NCBI RefSeq assembly: GCF_041956535.1 | Contig: NW_027192225.1 | Coordinates: 64,890 to 128,889 of the forward strand | Length of the DNA stretch: 64,000 bases | Source: Calcarisporiella thermophila CBS 279.70 | Taxonomy: Eukaryota; Calcarisporiellomycota | Direction of reading: 5' to 3' | Part shown: positions 34,237 to 46,038 of the stretch, piece by piece | Layout: every line of letters begins with the position of its first letter | How positions within the stretch are numbered: the first letter of the stretch is position 1 | Translations under genes and position numbers: made by a program | The notes under the pieces: model-generated | What the model saw: only the letters and a program-made list of their open reading frames with translations | Database searches by the model: none | What the model was told of the DNA's origin: nothing

Positions 34237-34409
34237 TTTGTTTAGGTATTTCGGAGTTGCGATTGTGACTACCTCGAGCCAAGCCACCTACGTCACTAAA
34301 CGGCGTCAGCAGAGTTGTCTACTTGTTTTCTCGCTTTGCGCGATCCCATTTTATGATTCTGGAGGAACAACGTGCGGGACATTAGATTGATTACCAATAG
34401 TTCAGACGC
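34237..34409. promoter_or_regulatory. Compact divergent promoter, NOP13 and nucleoporin-like gene
   Basis: Only 173 bases separate the two start codons, so the core promoters must overlap or nearly touch. No specific element is recognised. Confidence 0.5.
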
Positions 34410-36636
34410 ATGGATTCAATACGAAGACTCAGTGGTTTTTGGGGACGGTCCGAACGTCGCGAGCAGCGCCGCAACGTCACCCCTTACTCGCGCCCCCCAC
34501 CCAAACAAACCAAGCAGCCAACCAAGGAGCAGGAAGTAAGTATCGAACATGTATTTTCCGTGATGATCGAGGAACTCACGCTTCTATTACTGCACTCTCC
34601 TGTTCCGCTAGGGTGCAATCTGGTCTGTGATCAAATCCCTCACCCCCTTCAAACGAACACCGCAGCGCCAGCCCGAATCATCGACTAATGGTAATCTACG
34701 CATACTGCCGCCTGCGATCCTGCGAAATGAGGTGGACACCCCCACAAAGCCTAGAAACAAAGAGAAGCGCGTGCGAATCGATGAAAGCCAAAATGTAGAG
34801 TTGATTGCAGAGGCGGACACTAGCGAATTGAGCGAACGCTCAGTTGATGCTGATACCAGCGGCGAGTTCTTTGATGCAACCGAATCCTCATTTGTTCTAA
34901 AGGAGGGGGCGGCTGCAGCACAAAATAGCGCCGATGTCGACAGGTCGGATGCATCCGATTCCGAGGAAGAAAGCGACCAAATCAAGCCTGCCGCTAAAAA
35001 GAGCAGCATGCTTGATTCGGCGCCCAAACCTAATGACAGGGTGAGTGGGCAATTTTGGGGGGTACCTTTTGATTCAGATTTTGCTCATGAATGTTTGTTG
35101 AGGCAGGCGGCCAAACCAAAACCAATTGCATCCCTCGCTTCGCGCCGCAGCGACCTGAAAGAGCGCAATCTGTTAGGGGTTTCGCCGGCTTCCAAGCGCT
35201 CGATGAAAGTGGGGGATCGCTCGCGAAGTGGGTTTGGGTCCACCTCAGGGGTGGCCAGGCGGGCCCCGTCGAAGCTCGCGAAAACGGCACTGCCCGCCGA
35301 GCCCAATGGCAGTACCTTTTCACCTGCAAGCAGCATTGCCACCACCGACACTTCACGCTCTGCCGTGTCCACCTCCAAACGCCAGACCATGTCCTACCGC
35401 CGCCAGCAGGCGGCCCGCGAATCACGTGCTCGACTCATTGAAATGTGCCGTAAATTCATCAATGATCAGGAGGCACGTCCGCCTCCTATTTCGATTTTTT
35501 CCCGCCCCACCGCCGCCGCCGCCGCCGGCTCCTTGCCAAATCAAGCCCGGCGGAGCTCGGATGCATCCACAGCCTCATCCACCACCTCTATCTCACGGGA
35601 AGTGCAGAGCTCACAAGCCTCCAAGCCGTTTACAAATGCTCTCCGTAGGGAGGAGCCCGCTGCCATCCCGGTCTACTACTACGGGTCAGGATGGGGGCCA
35701 AACACGCGCCCCTATGAGCGTCGGAATAAACGCAAGCTTGGTTCACCAGAGCCGCCGCGCCGCTCACCGCCTGCCGAGCCAGAAAAGCCTGTTGAGAAAT
35801 CAGCCATCGCACCTCCGCCCGAGAAACGCGTACGGTTTGCCAAAGAGAATCAGATCAAATTCTTCTCTCCCGCCAGGGGGACTCCGGACAATTCGCTTAT
35901 TATGGACGCAGACAGCTCTCCCGTCGCACAGAAAACCGCTCCGTTCAACCTGTTCTCGAGCAGCATGCCCTCCCCCGACACTCACGCGTCCACTCAGCCC
36001 ACTTCCGTGGCTCCCCCCGTGCTCTCTTTCTCGTTCGGCCCTTCCGCTACTCCCACCGCCACCCCTGTAAAATTCAATTTTGCACCCTTCAAAACAACAC
36101 CACTCAGTGGTGTTTTCACCGCCTCATCCACCACCGACCAGCAAAAGCCCGCCGAGCCTGCTGCTACCACCCCGGCATCCTTGCCTTCAACCAGTGCTCC
36201 TCCAAGCATCCTCGCCAAATCCTCAGGCAACGCGCCCTTCACCAATCCGCCCTTTAAATTCGGCTCAATCCCGCTGTTTGGAACGCAACCGAAGCCCGCT
36301 GCTGACGCGCCTCCATTCAACCCGCCCGAATCCCAGGCTCCAGAGCGAAATTCACCCCCTCCGCCTGCAACCAGTTCCCCTTCAAAGCCCCCCTCATTCC
36401 TGGCCAAGCCTCCAATGGCCGTCCCCAATTTCTTTGCCGCGCCCTCGAAGCCACTTGCTGCAAGCAAGCCGGAGCTCAATTCAGTTACCATCATGCTCCC
36501 CGAGGTATCCGATGAAAACCCCGACTATTGCTTCCCCGCTCCGACGCGGCTCCACTATTTGGCCGAAGACGAAGTGCTCCTGAAGAAGATTTTGGCGCTC
36601 CCAGTTGAGGAGTTGCCCGTGTACACTTTCGAGTAG
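34410..36636 (+). CDS. FG-nucleoporin-like protein (Nup60/Nup1/Nup153-like basket type)
   Basis: A protein of about 716 aa from exons 34410-34535 and 34612-36636. A basic, amphipathic-looking N-terminus (SIRRLSGFWGRSERR, then WSVIKSLTPFKRTP) resembles the membrane-binding starts of nuclear basket nucleoporins. The long disordered middle is Ser/Pro/Ala-rich with scattered FG and FxF motifs (LSFSFGPS, PFKFGSIPLFG, FNFAPFK, APFNLFSS). A conserved-looking helix, RESRARLIEMCRKFINDQEAR, lies in the centre. The end has NPDYCFPAPTRLHY and EELPVYTFE. FG motifs are few, so the assignment is by overall architecture. An internal 66-base segment (35041-35106) has GTGAGT and AG ends and no stop; it may be a retained-frame intron, in which case the protein has 694 aa. 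Confidence 0.68.
35041..35106 (+). other. Possible 66-base in-frame intron or exitron in the nucleoporin-like gene
   Basis: It starts GTGAGTGGGC and ends TTGAGGCAG, is exactly 22 codons long and contains no stop. Splicing would join DR to AAKPKP. Its encoded residues are unlike the disordered Ser/Pro-rich flanks (rich in Phe, Trp and Cys), which favours an intron. Confidence 0.65.
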
Positions 36637-37152
36637 GTTGTGGGGAGAAGAAAGGCCGCCGCCACTTGGTTTTTGGGCGAAGAACTCGGGTTTCCATCGC
36701 CGACACCCTATCTTATTCGAACATTATATCATTTTATCCTTTTTTTTTATTGCTATTTCTTTCTCCCAGCTCTTCCAAATTATCCTATTTAGAGGAATTC
36801 TTTTGTTTCAACTTGTGGATGTAAATATTTACCCATTTATAAAAGCTTTTTTTTAATTTGAAACATGGCCTTCTTTATTGTATTTTTTTTTAAAAAAAGG
36901 TCATCCTCTTAAGAATTTTCGAGTTATTTATGTGAAAGTAAAGGATTGAAATATAACCTCGACACGACCTCTCAATCCGCCATTGTGGAAAAAAAAGAAA
37001 AAATCCCAAGCCACGAATTCTTGACACGGTCAGCTCTTTTCGTGCACCCAACCTCATCTTCTCTTCTCCTACATCTAATCCACCGTCTCCATTTTGCTTT
37101 GGTAGTTGACTGAACAGAGTCCTCCAAACCAGCAGCATCAACGTACATAAAC
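36637..37152. other. Intergenic region
   Basis: This is the 3' flank of the nucleoporin-like gene and promoter of ARPC1. It is AT-rich with A/T homopolymers. No gene is seen. Confidence 0.5.
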
Positions 37153-38317
37153 ATGAGCCAACCCGAAGTTCATCAGCTTGATCTGGGGCCCGTCACGGCC
37201 CATGCCTTCAACGGTGACCGCACCCAGGTCGCCGTCTCACAGAACTCCAATGTAGTTTACATCTATCGCCGCACTCCACAGGGCGGCTGGCAGCAGACCG
37301 ATGTCCTGACGGAGCACGACAAGCTCGTGACCTGCTTGGACTGGGCGCCTAACTCCAACCGCCTGGTCACCTGCTCGCAGGATCGCAATGCTTACGTGTG
37401 GAACCTGATCGATGGGAAATGGCGCCCTACTCTGGTGCTCTTGCGCATCAACCGCGCCGCCACCTACGTTAGGTGGTCGCCTCTCGAGGACAAATTCGCG
37501 GTGGCGAGCGGTAGCCGCGTGATTGCCATCTGCCATTTCGAAGAGGGCAACGACTGGTGGATCTCGAAGCATCTCAAGAAGCCCATCCGCTCCACCGTCC
37601 TCTCTCTGGACTGGCATCCAAACAACGTTTTACTGGCCGCGGGCTGCGCGGATATGAAGGCGCGCGTCTTCTCCGCATACATTCGCAATGTCGATAAAAA
37701 GTACTCACCCTCCGATCCAACTCCCTCCACACCCTCGTCTGACCACTTCTTTTATTTTTGCACCATTTAGGCCGGCCCCCACCGTGTGGGGCGACAAACT
37801 GCCCTTCAACACCGTCTGCGGCGAGTTCGCCAATGGGACCGGCGGGTGGATCCACGGGGTGGCCTTCTCTCCGGACGGCAACGCGCTCGCGTTCACGGGA
37901 CATGACTCCACCATCACCGTCGTCTATCCCTCCGGCGACGGAGCCCCCGCCCACAGCTGCACCGTCAGCACGCCTTACCTGCCCTGCGTATCCCTGACCT
38001 GGGTGTCGCCGCAGCAGATTGTTGCGGTGGGGCACGACTGCAACCCCATGCTGCTCGAGACGCGGGATGGGCGGAACTGGGAGTTTGCGCGGTTTCTGGA
38101 CGAGGCGAAGCGCAAGTCGAGCATGCTGGGCTCCACCGCGTTCAACAAGTTCCGGCAGATGGACAGCCGCGCCCAGGTGGCCAGCGCCAACACGGATCTG
38201 CACACTGTGCATCAGAACACCATCACGATGGTGCGCAAGTACGCCACCAGCGGCGACCGCGCCACCCAGATCTCGACTTCCGGAGTCGATGGGCGACTGG
38301 TGGTCTGGTCCCTGTAG
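37153..38317 (+). CDS. ARC40: Arp2/3 complex subunit 1 (ARPC1/Arc40), WD40 protein
   Basis: ARPC1 is the WD40 subunit that links the Arp2/3 complex to its activators in branched actin nucleation, for example at endocytic patches. Two exons, 37153-37700 and 37771-38317, give 364 aa, normal for the family. WD repeats are visible: [36 protein letters not shown] (with NAYVW), [55 protein letters not shown] and the last blade [13 protein letters not shown]. The family insert near [19 protein letters not shown] is present; it carries the segment that contacts nucleation-promoting factors. The single intron interrupts the loop after NVDKK. Confidence 0.96.
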
Positions 38318-38946
38318 AGGCCGTAGGGATCCCCCCTCCTCCCCGAAGGTCCCCTCGACTTACCCCGTCTCGACCGGCGGCATGGCATCAGACTTTTTCT
38401 TGGCGGAACAGTTTTTATTTTCTCCCAACGTTAAGCAATAAAACACGGAGGGGGGAATAGAATGAAGTCACCAACTAAAGGGGTCATATAGCTCATTCAA
38501 TGCCAAAGAAACCTGTCTTTGTTGTATGAAAAAAAAAAACTAAATAAACGGAGGGGGAAAAAAATACAAGTTAGAGAAAAAGCAGAAAAAAGCAGGAAAG
38601 AGCGATGCTCGAACCATCCTCGAAAACGAAGTCGTCATTGCAAAGCAAGCGAATATCAAATAAAAATAGATATAAAATAAAAATAATAATAAAACGAAAG
38701 ACGAGGGAAATAAAAAGTTCTACTCTTGCAAAATGACTTTTAAGAAGTTGGCGAAAAAAAAAATGAGAAAATTGAAATAAAGTAATGAAGAATGACGGTT
38801 AAAATAGAGATAAACAAAATTAAGGATAAAAATAGCGAAAATAAAGACTCATCGAGAATATAGCTATCATATAAGAGAATGCGCTGGCGAAAGAAAAAAG
38901 ACCATGGGAGGGTCATTTCCCCCCCATTTTTCAAGCGATTCGCGCC
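38318..38946. other. Intergenic region, convergent 3' ends
   Basis: This lies between the stops of ARPC1 (plus) and the PHD gene (minus). It is very A-rich on the plus strand, with repeated AAATAAAA blocks at about 38650-38720. No gene is supported. Confidence 0.55.
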
Positions 38947-41900
38947 CTACACCTCATCCCCATCCAGATTGATCAGGCTGTGCAGGCTCCTTTCAAACTC
39001 CACCGGATCGAATTCCACTCCACCCATGCTCATATTGAGGCCCATGCCCATGCCTGCCAGCGCGTCTACCGTCATTTGGGCACTCTCCGGTCCACAAGCA
39101 CCCTCGGCAGAGGAGGCCGAGAGCGAGGACGGGTTCGTGGTGAATGCGTCCATAAGCTGCGCAAAATGGTCGCTTGCGTTGGGGGAGAGGGCAAACTTCT
39201 GCGCGAGGTCGTTCTGCGGTTGGGTGCATTGAGCAGGGGGCTGAGCTTCCGCGAGATGCGGGGTGGGCAAACGGCTGCTGGAGCTGAAAAAGTCAAAGCG
39301 TTAATGCGCGCCACGGGACAATACAAGGGTCGCTAAAAAAGTTACCTGTTCTCTTGATCCTCCACCAGCGAAGGGACATCGCGCTCCTGCCACGGAGTCG
39401 TCAGACCCAGGCAGTTCGCAAGCGACAGGGCGAGGTTGTCATCGAAGGGGAGTGACAAGTCAAAGCCCCCGCCTCCACCTCCGACCTGGGTCGCATTTGC
39501 ACCACTCTCGCCAGGCGCCCCACTCAATCGACTCGAGTCAGCCGAGGCCGACACGGCCGAAGTAGAAAGGGACGCGTCCTCCCCGGCGCCATCCTCCTTG
39601 ATATCCGCGTCCTCAAACTCCCACGGCATCGGCGATGAAGTCAGCATCGTGGTGCTTGCGCCTGTGTACCCGCCCGGCAGGCCTTGCTCGCTGGCAACCT
39701 CTTCCCAGTTGGCCACGAGAGTCTGATGGGGGTTGAGAAGAAATTCCTCGGCGCCCACAGCGCCGGCACCAAAACCAACCGAGTCCGAGAAGGGCTCCTC
39801 GTCGAGCATGCCGTCGAACAACCGGTCGAGACCCATAGGGGCAAACTCGCTGCCACTGCTCTCGCCGCTCTCCTCCAACTCGTTTTCCTCCACCTTTCTC
39901 GGGTAGCGCTGTGTCTGCTTGGCTTTTGTGTGCAGTTTGTGACGCAGCTGCGACTGCAGCACCTTCTCCTGCAGCTGCTGGTGCTTCCGCTTGGGCTGGC
40001 CACACGCGGCCGCGGCGGTGGAGGTCGAAAGGACGGCCAGAGTGGAATCGCCGGTGCATCTAGGGCAGTAGTAGTCTCCCCGCAGCTCCTGCTTCGTCTT
40101 GCTTACGCACTCCAGGTGCAGCCATGCCATGCAGCGGTCGCACTGGACCATGTCGCCCTCATCCTCCTGTGCGCCACAGATGCAGTCGATGACCCAGTCT
40201 CGATCGCCTCGCCTCCTTCCAGGTTGTGACTGGCGCTCGATGCGCTTCCTCTTTCTCCCGGGTCTCCCGGCACCACCCTGCGCCTCTGCGTCCCTCGCGC
40301 TCTCGCCTCGGGCTCTTCTTTCCGCGTGCACGTGGGCAATACCCTGAGTGGTGGGCTTCACAATGGGGCTGGACATCTCCACTCCGCTTCCGCTTCCGGG
40401 CCCACCGAAGAGCTCGCGCGTGGCGGTCTCCGCCTTCGCCTGAGAGAGAACGGTGCATCGCTCTTGGTGATACGCCAGCCCATTGCGGTTTTTGTACGTC
40501 TTCTTGCACCACGCACACACATAGGGCCGCTCCCCGTCCTCGCGTTTACGTTGCGGTTGCGAGGCTTTGCGTGCCAGCTGCTGCGAGGCGGAGGCCTCGC
40601 CGCTCTTGCGGTCATGGGCGAATCGTGCGATGAAAGGTTGGCCAAGGGTGGGAGGGAGGAGGGAGCCTGCCAGCGAGGCTGGGCGCTGAAGAGGGTGTCG
40701 CACTGTGGTGCTGAGGGAGGATGAGCCGCCGCCGCTGCTCAGGGTATGGCGCGGAGGCGTTGGATCCAGAAGCCTGTGGTTGACGGAGATGTGCCATTTT
40801 TGCGCAACACGCCCGGCTACCATGCCCTTATTATTTCCGATTTTACCGCCCCATCCGATGCATTTGGGGGCGCGCGGTGCCATCTTGAAGGGCCCCTCTT
40901 CCGATGCGCTCCCACTTGAAGAGCCGGCGGAGGAGGCGGAGGGAGCGGAGGAGACCGGGGTGAGGGCGGACAACGAAGCCATGCGTTCACGCATGACTTT
41001 CTCCTTTGCCTCGAGCAATCGCTGCTTCAGCAAGAGGCCGAGGGGGAGGTTGATTTTCTGCTCGTTTTTGTTGTCTTCGGCAAAGAGCTCGAGGGTGGTC
41101 TTGTCGAGCCGAAGCTTGGCGTGGGCGGGCCGACTCGAGCGATGAACAGGCGAGACCTTGGAGGGGGAGGAGGAGGAGGCGGGGAGGCCGATTCGCACGG
41201 GAGTTGGCGTGACGGTGGTGCGGAAGCGGCTGCTTGTGCTTGCGTGGCGCCGGGGGGTGAGAAAGAAGGGCTTCGGGTAGGCCTGATGGGGCTGCTGATG
41301 CTGGTGATGCTGCGGCTGTGATTGCGATTTGATGTGGAGGGGCTGCGACTGGAAGTGGAGCTGGAACTGGGGAGCGGCCGGGGGCTGCTCCAGCGAAGCA
41401 GAGGATTTTCTTGAGGTGGGGGATGGGGTTGTGGGGGAGGAGCCGCGCCCAGCGCGATGTCTGGGTGTTGAGGGTTGGTGGTGTTTCTTTCTGGATGCCC
41501 GCTGCACGTCCTCCGCCTTTTCCGCACCCGCGAACTGATCCATTTCGTCGCTCCCGGACGCGGGCCGCGTGCCCAGCCCCATGCCTTCTCGCAGTTTTGC
41601 CGATGGAATCCGCTTGTGAGGCGGTCGCAGCACCATCTTGCTTAGAGCTGCCCCATTGTCTCTGCAGTCAAACAGCGACTCGGCGGTCGGCATTGGGCCA
41701 CCGGCCATTCCCTCCTCAATGTTCTCCTTGCTTACATCGGAGCGTGTCAGCGGGGGTCTGGCGGGGGCAAGCGGCTTCAGTCGGGGCTCTCCTCCCTGAT
41801 CAGCGGCCGCCCATTTATTGCTCCGCCGCGTGTACTTGCGCTTCTTAGTGAGGGTATCTGGTGCTGCGGCTGATGTCAACATGGCCATGTCACTGGGTTT

Positions 41901-42390
41901 GCCTTCTAGCGGATCGGAAGCGGCATGGTCGTCGGCGGGGCGGCCACGCTTTTTTCGCTGCACGAGGGCCGCGGTGTTGGAAGCAGAATTGAGCCAGCTA
42001 GAATCGGAAAGGGCCCCCTGCTGCTGTGTTGGCAGCTGTTGTTGTGTTTGCTGAGATGGCATGGCTGAGTCAACCGGAGTCACGTCCACATTTAGGAGCT
42101 GTTGACGATTAGCAAAATGGCCACGCACTGGCGATGACAGGGTGCTGTGTGAGATGGATTTGGATGGGAAGGAAAGAATGTTTTGTTTAGTTTATGGCAA
42201 GGGCGCGGAGAGGATGACGATGCCACCCAAGCATAGACAAAGCAACACAGAAAATCTTGAGTTTACCTTGGACGTTCCACACGCGTTCGATTAGCTCGGG
42301 GCGATAATGGGACCGGATGTTTGGGGATGAAGAGACCGAAAGGAGTGGGTTTGCCCGGCTTTCGTGGACTGGGTGGTTTGATAAAGCCAT
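38947..42390 (-). CDS. AT-hook, C2HC zinc-finger and PHD-finger protein (chromatin regulator)
   Basis: A 1080-aa nuclear protein in three exons: 42390-42267, 42127-39346 and 39283-38947. An AT-hook-like KKRGRPADD lies at about residues 100-108. After a long disordered Ser/Pro/Gln/His-rich region comes a single zinc finger, YVCAWCKKTYKNRNGLAYHQ followed by ERC (residues about 578-599). Next is a canonical PHD finger at about 690-732 (CICGAQEDEGDMVQCDRC, then WLHLECV and YYCPRC), with Cys4-His-Cys3 spacing. PHD fingers of this type read histone H3 tails. The finger pair plus acidic C-terminus (SLHSLINLDGDEV at the very end) suggests a co-regulator. I do not recognise a specific orthologue. The second exon's acceptor (GCCAG) is chosen because the nearer CACAG breaks the frame. 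Confidence 0.82.
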
Positions 42391-44214
42391 CCATGGCCAG
42401 GCGTTGAGTAGATAAGCACGAGTAGATAGGGCTGGGGGGGGAGGGGAATAGTTTATTGTGTATTTATGTATAGCGCCAAGGGGGATTAGAGGATATTAAT
42501 TACTGGGACAGTTCTAATGGGCACCAATGAATGGCTGGCAAAAGAACGAGCAGCGCAACTAATATGCTGGCACGAAAAAAAAACGGATGGAAATGAGGAG
42601 GAAAGGTGCAGGGCAAGGAACAAGAAAAAAAAATCCGAAAATTTCTTGCTTTCAAGACGGCAGCCGCGTTTCTCTTTCTTTAGCCAGCCCAAAAAAGAGA
42701 AATTGCGGATGACGTCGACGCATGCACTCTGTTTCAAAAAAATTGCGTGTCGCGGGTGCCCAATTTCAGTCCATGCAGATCTTAAATTGTATTAAGGCCC
42801 AAATAGAAAAAGCCAACCTCGACATGAACCTTAACAGGCCCCTCAGCCGCCCAGCCGCCTCCTTCTCTCCCACAGAGGCCGTGGGCCGATCCAAGCACAT
42901 CCTCGTGCAGGCCTCCTCGCATCTCCCCTAGCCTATGCCCTCCTCCCCGCAACGCAGCTCTACACGTCTCCCTCTGCCCTCGCCCTCTCGACGGGGGGGC
43001 GCTTTCCCACCCTCGCTTTATTAGGCGTAGGCTTCTCCCCACGCCCTCGCCTGTATATTCAATAGTCGGGTTGAGGGCCGGCCAGCTCATTGGCAGAAAT
43101 CGGACCGTGCTGTGGCCCAGCTCCACCGTGTGCGCGTGGAGAGATCGGGCCGGTTCCCATGCGGCCCCCTTATAAATCGGCCCTTCCTAGAGCGGCCGTG
43201 GACGGGCCACAAGTGGCCTGAACCGAGGGGGAGGGGGGAGGAGAGGGCGTCCCCTCTCTTCCTTTTTTTGCGAGTGAATCTTCCACGGAGAGCCTAAGCT
43301 TTGCGACGTGCACATTAGAATTTCTTGTATTCAAATCCTCTTGGCCACTCACACCGGGCAGGCTGGGGATACGAATCCAAACACAATCTCATCTCTCTGC
43401 TTTGTCGGGGAGCGCAATAGAGTTCCCCTGACAAATGGCGCGAGCCACGTAGTTATTCGGGCTGTATAGCTCGTCCCGGCCTCAGCGTCTCGTTTAAACA
43501 ATCAACCCTCCTCTTCACTAACATTCGAATTCAAGAAGAGTCTGGGCCATGCCCCTCGGTACTTGAGGGCGGTCCACAGCCCTCGGGGCCACACAGGCCC
43601 GGAAACCTGCTTCCAGCAGTTAGCTGTAGAGATTAGTCAGAGGCCTCTCACACACTCTCCCCCCTCCCGCATTCTCGACCGGAATCCCGCCCTAGCGCCG
43701 GATGCTTTTTGCATATATTTCATCTTATGCCCTTATTAAGCCAAACAGAAAACAAGGGTGACGTGCACGCCAGGGAAATTTCACGGGGTTTCAGAAGCGT
43801 CGGAATGGTTTGAGAGGGGGGGATGCCAGTCGCGAGTTTCCTTTCCAGGGGGTGATCTGCGGAGTTTTTTTTTTTTGGGGGGGGGGGGTGAGTGCTGGAT
43901 TTAGTTTAATGGCCTAGAAGAGAAAATGAAAACCCAATCTATTCTAGGACCAATGTCGTGCGAGGACCCGCCAGGCCATTCCGGCTATCCGTGAATGAGG
44001 AAATATATATATTTTTTAGATATTACTATTAATTATTGACGGAGATGAAAATAGAGAAGCCATTAATAAAGGAAAGAAAAAATAGAACTCATGGTAATAG
44101 GCACGAACCCTAGTGCGGTTATACAAATGACAAAGAGAGGAAGACAAAAGAAAAAGAGAAAAAGAGGAGAGAGAAAAAAAAAGAGAGAGTCAATGGCACC
44201 AAAACAGTGTTCCT
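42391..44214. other. Long intergenic region upstream of the PHD gene
   Basis: These 1.8 kb contain no supportable gene. Features seen are an exact T12G12 homopolymer junction at 43865-43888 and a purine-rich stretch at about 44130-44190 next to the RGS gene. The sequence between 42780 and 43300 is GC-rich and open in several frames, but without family features. Confidence 0.5.
43865..43888. repeat. T12G12 homopolymer junction
   Basis: Twelve T followed directly by twelve G. It may be prone to slippage and assembly error. No function is inferred. Confidence 0.8.
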
Positions 44215-46038
44215 TCATGCTTTTTCTGGCCCATTGCACGCGCTGCGGTAGGCCTCCGTCTTGACAAACTTGGGCACGGAGTCTGTGCTTAGCAGATACT
44301 CGATATGCTCGCGCACCGTTGCATAGAGCTTGGCAATGGTGTCGATGATGGCGGGGGTGACGTGGTCGAGGGAGGTGGCGGTGGAGGCGGCGGGGGAGGA
44401 GGAGGAGTTGGTGGTGGCGGAGGAGGAGGAGGAGGAGGTGGTGGTGGTGGTAGTGGTGGTCGTGGTCGTGGTGGTCGCGGTCACGGCGGTGGTGCCCGCA
44501 CTACCGTTGGCCGAGGCTGGGGTGCTGGTGCCGCCGTTGGCGGGAGAGGGGGAGGCGGAGGAGCTCGTGGAGGCAAGCCCGACATTGGTCATGTACTGGA
44601 TCATCTCCTGTCGGAGCGCGTGGTCGATGTTGATTTCGGAGGGGGAGCCGGGGGCAAGATAGGTGGAGTAGATGGCGAACGCCAGCCCCACGGACTCCTT
44701 GTGGGACCCCGTTCCGTACGCGCGGGCAAACTCCTGGTACTCCGCCCAGAACGCCAGGTTCTCCTCGCAGAAGTTCGCCTTGAGGAACTCGCGGAAGAGG
44801 GGGAGCAGGTGTTTGTGGGACAGGATCTGCTGCAGGCGGGCCGAGTTGGACTCCTTGGAGTCGAGGTGCAAGTCGAGGAAGCTCTGGCCGCTCGACACGG
44901 TGCGCGACCGCGACCGCGACCGTGGCGTATACGAGAGCATCTCCTTCAGCCCCACCACGTCCGCCGCGGACATGGACGTGTCGGCATTCCTCGGGATTTT
45001 GGCGGAGAGCGGGCGCGGGGGCCTGTCGCGCTCCCGCCGGCCGCCCTTCTCCTCGAGGGCCCAGCCGGCGATCCGCTCGCCGTCCTCCGTCAGGCGGTAG
45101 ATCACGCCCTTGTTCGGCTGGATCTCCTTCTCCTCCCCCGTCTGCTTCTCCGTCTTGTCCACGATCTCCTCGATCAGGTTGAGCCGCATGAACTCCTGCC
45201 CGATGCGCATCGCCTCCTGCCGCGACACGACGGTGGTGAACTCGCACAGCCAGTCCAGGGCCGCGAGGCCATGAAACGTGTTGCGATACAGGGTGAAGAA
45301 GAGCTGGCGGTCCTTGACCTCGACCCCCAGCGAGCGGTTGACCTCCCCCGAGGCAATCGAGGAGGTCTCCGCGTCGTCCGACATCGCGTTGTTGGGCTTT
45401 TCCCCCGCGAACCGCTTGAACACCGACCGCGTCAGGTCGGGGGTCATCAGCAGCGTGTCGTCATCGGGGCGCCGCTCAAGCACCATCACCTTGATGGGGG
45501 TGATCAGCCCGAGCAGCGCCTGGAGATGGGCGGCGGCCAGATTGTTCTTGTTGATGAAGCGCTCCAGGAGGCTGGCGCCCTTGGCGGTCAGCCCGAAGAG
45601 CGCCTTGTCCTTGAAGGACCGGTTGCCCTTGTCGGCCGCATTCTCCATCAGATAGGCGTCCAGGAAATGCTGGCATAGGCTCCGCGCCATGTCTTTCGTC
45701 ATGCTGAACGTGGTGGTGACCGTGGTGGTGACTATGCGGGTCGGGTCCTTTGGGTCGGGCGCGCGGTTCGTCTGCGAGAAGCGTAATGACCGCAGGTTGG
45801 TGATGGCCTGTTCGGCAGTAAAGGTGTTTGAATAGGTGCGGAAATTCCGGCGATTCGTTTCCATGGGCAGCGAGACAACGAGGGTGGCGAATAAGTCATG
45901 GATGTCCTAAAGGGATGGGAAGGAGAGAGAGGAAGGAAGGGGAGGGGAGGGTGTCACAGATTATGATTCGAAGGGCAGAGAGGTGTCGGAGATGGGCCAT
46001 ACCTTGACAAAGGGGCGACCAGATTTGGTGGTCTTCAT
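44215..46038 (-). CDS. Regulator of G-protein signalling, Sst2/FlbA type (DEP plus RGS)
   Basis: Sst2/FlbA proteins switch off heterotrimeric G proteins: Sst2 after pheromone, FlbA in filamentous growth control. Exons are 46038-46003 and 45906-44215, giving 575 aa. The start MKTTKSGRPFVKDIHDLFAT and the block RTYSNTFTAEQAITNLRSL closely match FlbA. Two DEP-type regions (residues about 25-130 and 215-310) precede the RGS domain, which begins near LQQILSHKHLLPLFREFL and includes ENLAFWAEYQEFA and INIDHALRQEM. The RGS domain is then split by 69 low-complexity residues (456-524; Thr13 and Ser runs) before its last helices, ending STDSVPKFVKTEAYRS. Strand bias in this GC-rich gene creates a long antisense open frame that I treat as a shadow. 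Confidence 0.93.
44371..44577 (-). repeat. Low-complexity Ser/Thr/Ala-coding tract inside the RGS domain
   Basis: On the plus strand this is an imperfect GTG/GAG trinucleotide repeat region. It encodes residues 456-524 of the RGS protein, with a run of 13 Thr and then Ser and Ala runs. It is likely length-variable between strains. Confidence 0.8.

Noticed and set aside
44305-45678. A 457-codon open frame on the plus strand opposite the RGS gene
   Set aside because: It is a mirror of GC-rich codon bias and the Thr/Ser repeat tract. Its Gly/His/Arg-rich translation has no family features, and the minus strand encodes clear DEP and RGS domains.
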